Source: Gammaproteobacteria bacterium (lineage in GTDB: Bacteria > Pseudomonadota > Gammaproteobacteria > SZUA-229). Taken from it: a stretch of 9,683 nt of DNA. Shown piece by piece: positions 1-6,583 of this stretch. The position numbers and the translations under genes were made by a program. Under the pieces are notes generated by a model that made no database searches, had not been told where the DNA came from, and saw only the letters and a list, made by a program, of their open reading frames with translations. The stretch is from contig JAOUQA010000051.1 of the NCBI GenBank assembly GCA_029879605.1, positions 1-9,683 on the forward strand, in the 5' to 3' direction. Numbering within the stretch: the first letter of the stretch is position 1; every line of letters begins with the position of its first letter.

Positions 1-415
1 GCAGGCAATAACCCAGCCATTTGTTAAGAAACCGGTTCAACTGCCATTTCTCCCTGAGCGCATCTGCAGGCAGATGATCATACCTGATTCGTCCATGCTG
101 AAGATGACCCGCCATAACTTCTGCCAGCTGGGCATCATGATAGATACGAATTTTGAAATTAGGCTCCATTTGCAGCCCATGCTCAGTTTCAAAACAATAG
201 GACAGGTAAAATGTAGTGGTATATTTGTTTTTTTCAGTAACGGTCAGAAACAAATCCAGGTGACCCGGTGATTTTGAAATAACCGGTGAGTCAACTGTTT
301 GAATCTCGGGTATGAGTTTTTTGAGTTTCATGAAATTACTTTCATATAAGTCCATCAGGCTAACAAAGCCAAATGGCATCACATCTTCGCAACCATAACC
401 GGAAAGATATTTCAT
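1..415 (-). CDS. DUF1249 family protein (YqiB-like), 3' end cut by window edge
   Basis: Reading the minus strand from ATG at 415 gives an uninterrupted frame of 138 codons to the left edge. The protein begins MKYLSGYGCEDVMPFG and resembles E. coli YqiB (DUF1249, about 140 residues). Shared stretches include a Tyr-Thr-Thr strand region, the signature RIYHDAQLAEV at about residues 92-102, an RYDHLP segment, and a C-terminal LNRFLNKWLGYCL matching the YqiB tail. Only a few residues are therefore missing. The family is a small cytosolic protein of unknown biochemical role, found near nudF and cpdA in enterics. The gene starts 30 bp after the ygfX-like gene on the same strand, so it probably belongs to the sdh transcript. 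No good Shine-Dalgarno lies before the ATG; an in-frame TTG two codons upstream (421) is an alternative start. Family assignment is firm; function is unknown. Confidence 0.85.
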   Translation of the reverse strand, partial: MKYLSGYGCEDVMPFGFVSLMDLYESNFMKLKKLIPEIQTVDSPVISKSPGHLDLFLTVTEKNKYTTTFYLSYCFETEHGLQMEPNFKIRIYHDAQLAEVMAGHLQHGRIRYDHLPADALREKWQLNRFLNKWLGYCL

Positions 416-445
416 GCACAAGATAATAGCATGGATATTTTGACT

Positions 446-880
446 CTACTGTGAGAAGAGTCGCTTATGTTCAATTTTCATCCGCACCCTTAACTGGCGT
501 AACTGATTATGACTAACTGAATCGTAGAAAATAGTATATGAAAACAGCTTGCCTGTTTTTAGTTCAAAATTCAAAACGCAGAACACATGACTAATAAAAC
601 TGGTATCCAGTAAACTGGCATCAATTTTTTCACCTGTATTTAAAAAAATAAACCAGCTATTGTCCTTATGCCACTTTATGCTGACTATATTGCGTCTTTG
701 CGACAAATGTCGCAAAGATGCATATAACATAAATAAAATAAGCACTAACTTAATTATTAGACTAACGGGCAGTAATAACAGACTTACCAGCACAAGTAAA
801 AAATTAATAATTAGAAAACAATAAAAAATAACTGACTTATGTAAGTCAAGTTGCAACTGATTTTCGTATATACGATACAA
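446..880 (-). CDS. YgfX/CptA-like small inner-membrane protein
   Basis: This 144-residue protein has two adjacent hydrophobic segments (about residues 16-38 and 40-57). A soluble C-terminal part of about 85 residues follows, with a Trp-rich strand region (IKWHKDNSWFIFL) and a basic tail containing LRQLRVRM. That architecture, and its place directly after sdhE, match YgfX (Pfam Cpta_toxin), the partner of SdhE/YgfY in enterics. In E. coli it has been proposed as a toxin acting on cytoskeletal proteins, though that role is debated; the name 'CptA-like' is by family only. The start is TTG at 880, inside sdhE, giving a 35-bp overlap. An AAGGA sits about 11 bases upstream, and no ATG occurs near the N-terminus. 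The segment YENQLQLDLHKS fits the position of the short N-terminus of YgfX. Translation is probably coupled to sdhE. Confidence 0.75.
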   Translation of the reverse strand: MYRIYENQLQLDLHKSVIFYCFLIINFLLVLVSLLLLPVSLIIKLVLILFMLYASLRHLSQRRNIVSIKWHKDNSWFIFLNTGEKIDASLLDTSFISHVFCVLNFELKTGKLFSYTIFYDSVSHNQLRQLRVRMKIEHKRLFSQ

Positions 881-1112
881 GACGGTCGATATCCTTATCT
901 GAAGACTTCATGAATCCTAAAAACAGATCAAATAACAACTGATCCGGATAATCCAGTAACTGATCGAGCAAAGACTTCTGCTCGTTATCAAGTTCATCAT
1001 ACTCCCGGTCAATAAAATTATTTAACATTAAATCCAGCTCAAGCATTCCTCGCCTGCATCGCCAGCGCAAACGCGAATCCTTTTTATCAGGCATGGAAGA
1101 CACCGCATTCAT
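846..1112 (-). CDS. sdhE: SdhE, FAD assembly factor for succinate dehydrogenase
   Basis: This small cytosolic protein (88 residues; enteric homologues are about 88) promotes covalent attachment of FAD to SdhA. The signature RRGMLELD lies at residues 20-27, giving the RGxxE flavinylation motif (R21, G22, E25). It is followed by the acidic helical region (REYDELDNEQ, then LLDYPDQLLFDLFLG) typical of the family. The ATG at 1112 overlaps the sdhB stop as ATGA, which favours translational coupling. A second ATG at codon 7 (1094) would give exactly the N-terminal spacing of E. coli SdhE, so the true start is uncertain between the two; neither has a strong ribosome binding site. The 3' end overlaps the ygfX-like gene. 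The immediate sdhB-sdhE linkage ties the chaperone to its client operon. Confidence 0.93.
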   Translation of the reverse strand: MNAVSSMPDKKDSRLRWRCRRGMLELDLMLNNFIDREYDELDNEQKSLLDQLLDYPDQLLFDLFLGFMKSSDKDIDRLVSYIRKSVAT

Positions 1113-1804
1113 AACGATTTTTTAACCATTATCTTTTTAATATTGCCGATCGCCTGGGTAGGGTTTAGACCTTTAGGACATACCTGAACACAATTCATAA
1201 TCGTATGACAGCGAAACAGTTTAAACGGATCATCCAGTGCATCCAGACGTTCATCAGTTGCCTGGTCCCTGCTGTCTTCAATAAAACGTGATGCCTGCAA
1301 TAATGCAGCAGGCCCTAGAAATTTATCCGGGTTCCACCAGAAAGATGGGCAGGAAGTAGAACAGCAGGCACATAGAATACACTCATACAGGCCGTCCAGC
1401 TTTTCTCTTTGTTCCGGTGTCTGACGAAATTCAACTTCAGGCAAAGGATCTTTGACGATCATATAAGGCTTAACATCACGGTATTGCTTATAGAAAGGCT
1501 CCATATCCACAATCAGATCACGAATCACCGGCAAACGAGGCATAGGACGAATTTCTACCGGTTCTTTTAACCCAGCTACTGAAGTAATACAGGCAAGACC
1601 ATTAGTACCATTGATATTCATTCCATCTGAACCGCAAACGCCTTCACGACAGGAACGCCTGAAACCAAGACTCGGATCCTGTTCCTTAAGCAACAACAAA
1701 ACATCAAGCAACATCATGCCAGGTGTTATGTCATTGAACTCATAATCCTGCATATAAGGTTTTTTGTCCTGCTCCGGATTAAACCGGTAGATACGAAAAC
1801 GCAT
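1109..1804 (-). CDS. sdhB: Succinate dehydrogenase iron-sulfur subunit
   Basis: SdhB carries electrons from the FAD of SdhA through three Fe-S clusters to the quinone site. At 231 residues it is near the usual 235-240. The [2Fe-2S] region has C52, C57, D60 and C72, with Asp in the ligand loop as in E. coli. The C-terminal ferredoxin domain has CILCACCSTSCP (C142, C145, C148, C152) and CHTIMNCVQVCPKGLNP (C199, C205, C209). Together these are the ligands for the [4Fe-4S] and [3Fe-4S] centres. H200 corresponds to the quinone-site His, and SFWWNPDK lies beside the site. The start at 1804 has GAGG about six bases upstream. The gene lies 30 bp after sdhA, and its TGA overlaps the sdhE ATG. All key residues are intact. 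Confidence 0.98.
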   Translation of the reverse strand: MRFRIYRFNPEQDKKPYMQDYEFNDITPGMMLLDVLLLLKEQDPSLGFRRSCREGVCGSDGMNINGTNGLACITSVAGLKEPVEIRPMPRLPVIRDLIVDMEPFYKQYRDVKPYMIVKDPLPEVEFRQTPEQREKLDGLYECILCACCSTSCPSFWWNPDKFLGPAALLQASRFIEDSRDQATDERLDALDDPFKLFRCHTIMNCVQVCPKGLNPTQAIGNIKKIMVKKSL

Positions 1805-1834
1805 AACGACCTCAGTAAACAGTGATTAATAACA

Positions 1835-3607
1835 TTAGTACACCCTCGCTTTAGGCGGGAATGTAGCCACGGTGACAGGTTTGGTTCTTACCGGCTTGTA
1901 ATCCAGCTTTCTTTCCAGCAAGGAATACAGGCTGTGCTTCATCCAGTTCATATCATCACGTTCCGGGTAATCAACCCTGGAATGGGCGCCACGACTTTCA
2001 GTTCGTGCACAGGCAGAAAAAACAGTTGCCAGGGCGACATCCATCAGGTTCTCCAGTTCCAGTGCTTCGACCCTGGCTGTATTAAACATGGCACTGTGAT
2101 CACTAATACGAGCTTTTGTTAACCGTTCATGCAGGGCGGTAACTTCCTTAACACCCTGATCGAGCACTTCCTGGGTTCGGAAAACACCACAATTTTTTTC
2201 CATTACCAGTTTAAGTTCGCTACGAATCTGTTCGACCGATTCACCTTCACCTGTATCATCCCAGCGATGCAAACGCTGATAAGCTTTTTCGATACTCTCC
2301 TCATTCATTGGCCGGTGGTAATGATTTTCCTTCAGGTAATCAATAATGTGATTTGCTGCCGCTCGACCAAAAACCAGGATATCCAGCAGTGAATTTCCAC
2401 CCAGCCGATTTGCACCATGCACAGAGACACAGGCACATTCACCGGCAGCGTATAAACCATTGACCGCTTCTTCAGGTGTATCTTTTACTGGAACGACAAC
2501 CTGCCCCTGTCGATTGGTCGGAATACCGCCCATGGTGTAATGCGCTGTAGGATATACAGGTACAGGCTGTTCAGCCGGATCAATACCAAGAAACGTAATA
2601 CAGGTCTGGCGAATACCCGGCAACCGTTTCTGGATCACATCCACTCCCAGGTGATCCAGTTTTAACATGACATAGTCTTTATTCGGACCACAGCCACGAC
2701 CTTCTCTAATCTCAGTTTCGATAGCACGACTTACCACATCACGACTGGCCAGGTCTTTGGCATTAGGCGCATAACGTTCCATTAAACGTTCACCTTCAGC
2801 ATTCACCAGGTAGCCGCCTTCACCACGGGCACCCTCGGTAATTAACATGCCACGACCGGCAATACCGGTGGGGTGAAACTGGAAGAACTCCATATCCTGC
2901 AACGGGATACCAGCGCGTAAAGCCATGCCCATTCCGTCCCCGGTATTAATCAGGGCGTTTGTCGTTGTACGGTATAGCTGACCAGCACCGCCGGTTGCCA
3001 GCAAGGTGGTTTTAGCCTCGATGATTAACTCTTCACCGGTATGGATATCAAATACAAATGCACCGAGAATATTACCTTCTTCATCTTTTAATAAATCAAC
3101 CGCAAAGTATTCATCAAAAAAATGTGTCTTGGCACGTATATTCTGTTGATACAGGCTATGCAAAATAGCATGCCCGGTTCGATCCGCAGCAGCACAGGTT
3201 CTTGCAGCCTGTTCACCACCAAAATTCTGACTCTGACCACCAAATGGGCGCTGATAAATACGACCATTATCCAGCCTGGAAAATGGCACGCCAAAATGCT
3301 CCAGTTCGTACACCACTTTGGGTGCTGCCCGGCACATGTATTCAATAGCATCCTGGTCTCCCAGGTAATCACTACCCTTTACCGTATCAAACATATGCCA
3401 GTGCCAGTTATCCGGTAATACATTCGCCAGCGCAGCGTTCATTCCACCCTGTGCAGCAACTGTATGAGAACGAGTCGGGAAAACTTTCGATACAACCGCG
3501 ACACTGGCATCAGCCTCAGCCAGTTGCAATGCAGCTCGCAAGCCACCACCACCTGCACCAATAATAAGAGAATCAAAACGTCGACGTTGTATATTTGATA
3601 TTGTCAT
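1835..3607 (-). CDS. sdhA: Succinate dehydrogenase flavoprotein subunit
   Basis: SdhA oxidises succinate to fumarate at the cytoplasmic face of complex II, linking the TCA cycle to respiration. At 590 residues it matches the usual 588. An N-terminal dinucleotide fold (GAGGGGLRAA, 17-26) is followed by RSHTVAAQGG, where H48 is the site of covalent FAD attachment. Active-site residues align with E. coli: H245 (FHPTG), T257 and E258 (ITEG), the proton-shuttle R289 (ASRDVV), H356 (TAHYTMGG) and R401 (GANRLGG). The C-terminal helical domain ends with the usual Lys/Arg-rich tail (LDYKPVRTKPV). The ATG lies 2 bp after the sdhD stop, so translation is probably coupled to sdhD. No damage or unusual substitution was seen. 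Confidence 0.99.
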   Translation of the reverse strand: MTISNIQRRRFDSLIIGAGGGGLRAALQLAEADASVAVVSKVFPTRSHTVAAQGGMNAALANVLPDNWHWHMFDTVKGSDYLGDQDAIEYMCRAAPKVVYELEHFGVPFSRLDNGRIYQRPFGGQSQNFGGEQAARTCAAADRTGHAILHSLYQQNIRAKTHFFDEYFAVDLLKDEEGNILGAFVFDIHTGEELIIEAKTTLLATGGAGQLYRTTTNALINTGDGMGMALRAGIPLQDMEFFQFHPTGIAGRGMLITEGARGEGGYLVNAEGERLMERYAPNAKDLASRDVVSRAIETEIREGRGCGPNKDYVMLKLDHLGVDVIQKRLPGIRQTCITFLGIDPAEQPVPVYPTAHYTMGGIPTNRQGQVVVPVKDTPEEAVNGLYAAGECACVSVHGANRLGGNSLLDILVFGRAAANHIIDYLKENHYHRPMNEESIEKAYQRLHRWDDTGEGESVEQIRSELKLVMEKNCGVFRTQEVLDQGVKEVTALHERLTKARISDHSAMFNTARVEALELENLMDVALATVFSACARTESRGAHSRVDYPERDDMNWMKHSLYSLLERKLDYKPVRTKPVTVATFPPKARVY

Positions 3608-3609
3608 AA

Positions 3610-3951
3610 TCAGCTTATAACCACTAATAAGGCTCGAAGCCCCCAGAGCATGCTTGCAAGTAAAACACCTGCAACCAGTGAAAGAAGAAGCAGGCGAATA
3701 ATAACATTGGGAAAATAATCCAGAATCACATCACGAACACCCACCCAGGCATGCCACAAAACTGCTATCAGAAACAGACTAAGTAAAACCGTGTTGAATG
3801 GTGAGTACACCCATTGATGCCATTGTTCAAAATCAATGGACTCAAATGAGAAAAAGCTAACCAGAAAATAAACACATACAAACGCAATAAAAACAGCTGT
3901 GATTCTTTGAATAATCCATGGGCGCAACCCCTGTAATCCAGGTGAACTCAT
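3610..3951 (-). CDS. sdhD: Succinate dehydrogenase membrane anchor subunit D
   Basis: SdhD is one of the two small membrane subunits that hold haem b and form the ubiquinone site with SdhC and SdhB. The 113-residue protein has three hydrophobic segments (about 17-36, 53-72 and 83-105). The motif HAWVGVRDVILDY contains H67, equivalent to the E. coli SdhD haem ligand H71, and D78-Y79, equivalent to the D82-Y83 pair at the quinone site. The N-terminal GLRPWIIQRITAVF matches the usual start of the first helix. Its ATG overlaps the sdhC TGA as ATGA, and sdhA begins 2 bp after its stop. The assignment rests on order, length, topology and motif. Confidence 0.95.
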   Translation of the reverse strand: MSSPGLQGLRPWIIQRITAVFIAFVCVYFLVSFFSFESIDFEQWHQWVYSPFNTVLLSLFLIAVLWHAWVGVRDVILDYFPNVIIRLLLLSLVAGVLLASMLWGLRALLVVIS

Positions 3952-4331
3952 ACGCAGATCCCGTACATAATCATCACAAAGGTAACAAGCTCCAGCAATA
4001 TGACAAGCCAGGCCGTCAATCTAGACTGCTGTTTGCTCAAACCAAGGTCAAAATCAGTACAAAGAAATCGCAGGCCCGCATAAAAATGATGCACAATGGA
4101 CCATAACAAAATAATTAAAAACAGTTTCACCCAGAATTGTTGTAAATCAAGCATTACCTGATTAAATTCCCTCTCACCACGCAGGGACATCTCGAATAGA
4201 TAAATAAACCATGGAATAGCCAGAAATAAAATAACACCTGATATACGATGAAATATGGATATAACACCAGTTACTGGTAAACGTATTTTAATAAGATTAA
4301 GAAAAAACGGTCTGGAATCAGAACCTGGCAT
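3948..4331 (-). CDS. sdhC: Succinate dehydrogenase cytochrome b556 subunit C
   Basis: SdhC is the first gene of the operon and the larger haem-b membrane anchor (127 residues, usual 125-130). RPFFLNLIKIRLPVTGVIS leads into SIFHRISG, where S25 and R29 match the quinone-site Ser and Arg of E. coli (S27, R31). Three membrane segments follow (about 24-45, 68-88 and 106-126). HHFYAGLRFL places H82 at the haem-ligand position. The second His of the common GxRHL motif is Phe here (F89); this position varies in other proteobacterial SdhC, so loss of haem should not be assumed. The start at 4331 has AGGA about 11 bases upstream. It faces ygfZ across a 181-bp divergent region. Confidence 0.95.
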   Translation of the reverse strand: MPGSDSRPFFLNLIKIRLPVTGVISIFHRISGVILFLAIPWFIYLFEMSLRGEREFNQVMLDLQQFWVKLFLIILLWSIVHHFYAGLRFLCTDFDLGLSKQQSRLTAWLVILLELVTFVMIMYGICV

Positions 4332-4386
4332 CAGTACTTAAATCCTTATAAATTTTTATTGTTTATATTAAATGCATTAGCCACTT

Positions 4387-4410
4387 AGTATAATAAACAA
4401 GTTTAGATCA
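4387..4410 (-). promoter_or_regulatory. Possible sdh operon promoter region (weak)
   Basis: On the minus strand upstream of sdhC, a TATACT hexamer (4387-4392) is a good -10 candidate, about 55 bases before the start codon. No convincing -35 lies 16-18 bases further upstream. A TTGAT half-site just upstream (4404-4408 region) resembles half of an FNR box, but the other half does not match. The operon must be transcribed from this 181-bp gap or from elsewhere, so a promoter here is expected, but the exact site is inferred. Confidence 0.3.
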
Positions 4411-4448
4411 AAATGATAATTCTGTTTTTTCTGCAACAAAAAAGTATA

Positions 4449-4477
4449 CTGACATGAATATCAAGTTTGGCTAATAT
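4449..4477 (+). promoter_or_regulatory. Sigma70-type promoter candidate for ygfZ
   Basis: CTGACA (4449-4454, one mismatch from TTGACA) is followed by a 17-base spacer and TAATAT (4472-4477, four of six matches to the -10). This predicts a transcript start near 4484, about 30 bases before the ygfZ ATG. A short TGGA (4501-4504) eight bases before the ATG is a weak ribosome binding site. The -35 match and spacing are good; the -10 is only fair. Confidence 0.45.
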
Positions 4478-4512
4478 ATAAGACTGTCACAACATCTAGA
4501 TGGATAACAACC

Positions 4513-5559
4513 ATGAAATCAGAATGGCATAAATTCCTGGCAAATGCGGGTGCTGAAATCGATGACGATAAAGTCATCAGTTTTGGCAATCTACAACGCG
4601 AACAACGAGTAGCCCTGACAGGCCTTGTAATCTGCGACCTGAGTCATTTTGGCTTAATATCAGTTTATGGCGAGGATGCAGTGGACTTTCTTCAGGGTCA
4701 GCTAACGAATGATGTTAGAAATGTTAGTGAAAACTGTAGCCAGTTAAGCGCCTACTGCACTCCGAAAGGAAGAATGCTGGCAAATTTCAGAATATTTAAA
4801 CGTGGCGATACCTTATACCTGCGACTGCCAGGAAATTTACTGGAAACAACTTTAAAACGAATTCGCATGTTTATTTTAATGTCAAAAGTCACAATGGAAG
4901 ACAGTAGTGATTCACTGGTGCATTTTGGCGTCAGCGGCCCAAAAGCTGAAGAACATCTGAAAAGTATATTTAGCGAACTACCGCTCAACGATGACGATAC
5001 AAAACAAATAAATGGTTACACAATCATCAGGGTACCCGGCCAACATCCCCGGTTTGAAATATATGGCGAACTTGAGTCCATGTCAGAACTATGGAGCAAA
5101 CTTGACGTACATGCCGCACCCATCGGTTATGGCCCCTGGGCCAGGATGGATATTGTTGCAGGCATACCAGTAATATTTCCAGCAACCTCTGAATCTTTTG
5201 TTCCACAAATGACAAATATGCAATTAATCAATGGCATCAATTTCCAGAAAGGCTGTTACACAGGCCAGGAAATTGTTGCTCGCATGCAGTACCTGGGAAA
5301 ATTAAAACGTCAAATGTATCGCGTAAAAATTGCAACTGAAGATACAGTAAACCCAGGGGATCCATTGTTCTCCATCGACACATCATCTGGCCAGGGAACC
5401 GGCAGCATTATTGATGCACAACCAGACTCTGAAGGTGCGACAGACGCACTAGCCGTTATTGATATCAGCACAGCCGAAAAGGGTAATTTAAAACTCAAAG
5501 ATGAAAATGGCCCTGCAATTTCTCTGGAAAAACTGCCTTATTCATTTACTGAAAAATAA
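4513..5559 (+). CDS. ygfZ: YgfZ/GcvT-fold folate-binding protein
   Basis: YgfZ is a cytosolic folate-dependent protein that helps maintain certain Fe-S enzymes, including the radical-SAM tRNA methylthiotransferase MiaB in E. coli. The 348-residue protein (E. coli 326) carries the diagnostic KGCYTGQE at residues 246-253, with the conserved Cys at C248. It is followed by IVARMQYLGKLKR as in the family. The N-terminal part has the GcvT-like DAVDFLQGQLTNDV and YCTPKGRMLANFRIF segments. The gene is divergent from sdhC. In enterics ygfZ sits beside ygfX/sdhE, so its position opposite the sdh-sdhE-ygfX operon keeps that association, with a plausible shared role in loading cofactors into complex II and other Fe-S proteins. 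Two HDOD genes follow on the same strand after a 114-bp gap with its own promoter candidate. Confidence 0.95.
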   Translation: MKSEWHKFLANAGAEIDDDKVISFGNLQREQRVALTGLVICDLSHFGLISVYGEDAVDFLQGQLTNDVRNVSENCSQLSAYCTPKGRMLANFRIFKRGDTLYLRLPGNLLETTLKRIRMFILMSKVTMEDSSDSLVHFGVSGPKAEEHLKSIFSELPLNDDDTKQINGYTIIRVPGQHPRFEIYGELESMSELWSKLDVHAAPIGYGPWARMDIVAGIPVIFPATSESFVPQMTNMQLINGINFQKGCYTGQEIVARMQYLGKLKRQMYRVKIATEDTVNPGDPLFSIDTSSGQGTGSIIDAQPDSEGATDALAVIDISTAEKGNLKLKDENGPAISLEKLPYSFTEK

Positions 5560-5577
5560 AAACACATAAGCATTTTT

Positions 5578-5607
5578 TTGACTATAGTGTGACTATCTAT
5601 TTATGAT
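5578..5607 (+). promoter_or_regulatory. Sigma70-type promoter candidate for the first HDOD gene
   Basis: TTGACT (5578-5583) and TATGAT (5602-5607) each match the consensus at five of six bases and are separated by 18 bases. Predicted transcription would begin near 5614, leaving a leader of about 60 bases. A direct repeat of TGACTAT (5579-5585 and 5590-5596) spans the -35 and spacer. The -10 overlaps the left arm of the palindrome at 5605-5630. Confidence 0.5.
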
Positions 5608-5630
5608 TTAATTTTTAAAATAATTAAATC
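5605..5630. repeat. Perfect 9-bp inverted repeat over the HDOD promoter start site
   Basis: GATTTAATT (5605-5613) and AATTAAATC (5622-5630) are exact reverse complements separated by 8 bases. The left arm begins within the candidate -10 and the dyad covers the predicted transcript start, where an operator would lie. It is almost all A+T, so chance formation in this A+T-rich gap is possible, and no G+C core or T-run marks it as a terminator. Confidence 0.45.
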
Positions 5631-5644
5631 TTAATTACCACACT

Positions 5645-5669
5645 AACAGGAATACTGTTTTTATTTTTT
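5645..5669 (+). promoter_or_regulatory. Small hairpin followed by a U-rich tract before the first HDOD start
   Basis: AACAG (5645-5649) and CTGTT (5655-5659) form a 5-bp stem with a 5-base loop, directly followed by a T-rich run to 5669, four bases before the ATG. The arrangement resembles a weak intrinsic terminator or attenuator. The only Shine-Dalgarno-like AGGA (5648-5651) is in the stem-loop and too far (22 bases) from the ATG to serve it well. The short stem makes termination doubtful. Confidence 0.25.
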
Positions 5670-5673
5670 AGCC

Positions 5674-6510
5674 ATGGAACTTAATTCTAAAAATATTTTA
5701 CAAACTATTAAAGAAGCTGTTTCCAGCGAACAGCTATTCCTCCCTTCTTTACCCGATATTGTCACTATCGTGCAGCATGAATGCAGCAAACCCAATGTCA
5801 ACGCAAAGAACCTTGCTGATGCATTAAGCATAGATCCTGCAATATCTGTACGTTTATTACAAATCGCAAATAGTTCACTATATAAATATCGCGCTGCAGC
5901 TGACAGCTTGCACCTTGCAGTTGCCAGGCTTGGCCTCAACCTGGTCAAGAATCTTGTAATGTCACTGGCAATGACACAGGTATATAAAGCGAGCAATGAT
6001 GTACTTGATGAACGCTTTAAAGAAATATGGCGCACCAGCACAAAAACCGCTGCATTATGCAGACTGCTTGCCAGCCATCACAGTAAACTAGATGCTGAAC
6101 TGGCCATGCTTGCCGGACTTATACATAACATCGGCGCTTTACCGATTTTAATTTACGCGGAAGATAACGAAGAATTATTTAACAACCCTAACAAGCTCAG
6201 GAAAATAATTCTGGAATTACAGGGTGAAGTTGGAGCGCATATTTTTAAATCATGGAATTTTCCACAAATTATTATTGATATAGCCAGAGACTGTATGGAC
6301 TTTACTCGAAAACATGACGGCCCTGCTGATTACACGGACGTAGTGCAAGTAGCCTTAATAGAAGGCAGCATATTCACAGGGCTTGAATGCCCGGATGACT
6401 GGTCAGGTATTCCTGCATTTGAACAACTTGGAATCAACAGTTCACAAAGTATTTATGAGATTGATGAAAATAAAATCATTATCGAAGAAACAGAATCACT
6501 TTTAAATTAA
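5674..6510 (+). CDS. HDOD-domain protein, first of a tandem pair
   Basis: This 278-residue soluble protein consists almost wholly of an HDOD domain, a relative of HD phosphohydrolases that usually lacks catalysis and serves in bacterial signalling. Family features include LPSLPDIV near residue 23, a helix with SIDPAISVRLLQIANSSLY at about 52-70, ARLGLNLVKNLVMSLAM at about 84-100, and AGLIHNIGALPIL at about 147-159. In that last motif the HD dyad reads H151-N152, so the metal-binding Asp is absent. No receiver, GGDEF, EAL or kinase domain is attached. It is about 43% identical by hand count (119 of 278) to the next protein, almost without gaps, so the pair arose by duplication. The ATG at 5674 lacks a ribosome binding site but is the only start that gives the N-terminus shared with the paralogue. 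The partner or target is unknown. Confidence 0.9.
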   Translation: MELNSKNILQTIKEAVSSEQLFLPSLPDIVTIVQHECSKPNVNAKNLADALSIDPAISVRLLQIANSSLYKYRAAADSLHLAVARLGLNLVKNLVMSLAMTQVYKASNDVLDERFKEIWRTSTKTAALCRLLASHHSKLDAELAMLAGLIHNIGALPILIYAEDNEELFNNPNKLRKIILELQGEVGAHIFKSWNFPQIIIDIARDCMDFTRKHDGPADYTDVVQVALIEGSIFTGLECPDDWSGIPAFEQLGINSSQSIYEIDENKIIIEETESLLN

Positions 6511-6532
6511 AATTTAACAGAATTATTTACTA

Positions 6533-6538
6533 TAATTA
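6533..6538 (+). promoter_or_regulatory. Possible -10 element before the second HDOD gene
   Basis: A perfect TATAAT lies 45 bases before the ATG of the second HDOD gene, in the 73-bp gap between the paralogues. No recognisable -35 sits 15-18 bases upstream and there is no TGn extension. The gap is very A+T-rich, so the match may be chance. Co-transcription from the upstream promoter is equally likely. Confidence 0.25.
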
Positions 6539-6583
6539 ATTCACTTTGCTAATAACATATAAATAATTTTTTTCAGGATTAAC

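Noticed and set aside
74..271. Plus-strand open frame of 65 codons
   Set aside because: It is antisense to the DUF1249 gene, whose minus-strand frame is open over the whole stretch and matches a known family.
3122..3418. Plus-strand open frame of 98 codons opposite sdhA
   Set aside because: It lies wholly antisense to a complete conserved gene, with no start context or recognisable family features.
3987..4103. Loss of haem from SdhC because the GxRHL His is Phe
   Set aside because: The actual haem-ligand position, H82, is present; the replaced His is a secondary position that varies in the family.
4396..4412. FNR box upstream of sdhC
   Set aside because: Only one half-site (TTGAT/ATCAA) matches; the other arm does not, so it is below what I would call a site.
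5560..5580. Rho-independent terminator after ygfZ (T-run at 5572-5578)
   Set aside because: No G+C-containing stem precedes the T-run; only short A/T complementarity is visible.
6502..6517. Inverted repeat TTAAAT/ATTTAA at the end of the first HDOD gene as a terminator
   Set aside because: Six A/T pairs with no G+C core and no following T-run; expected by chance in such A+T-rich DNA.
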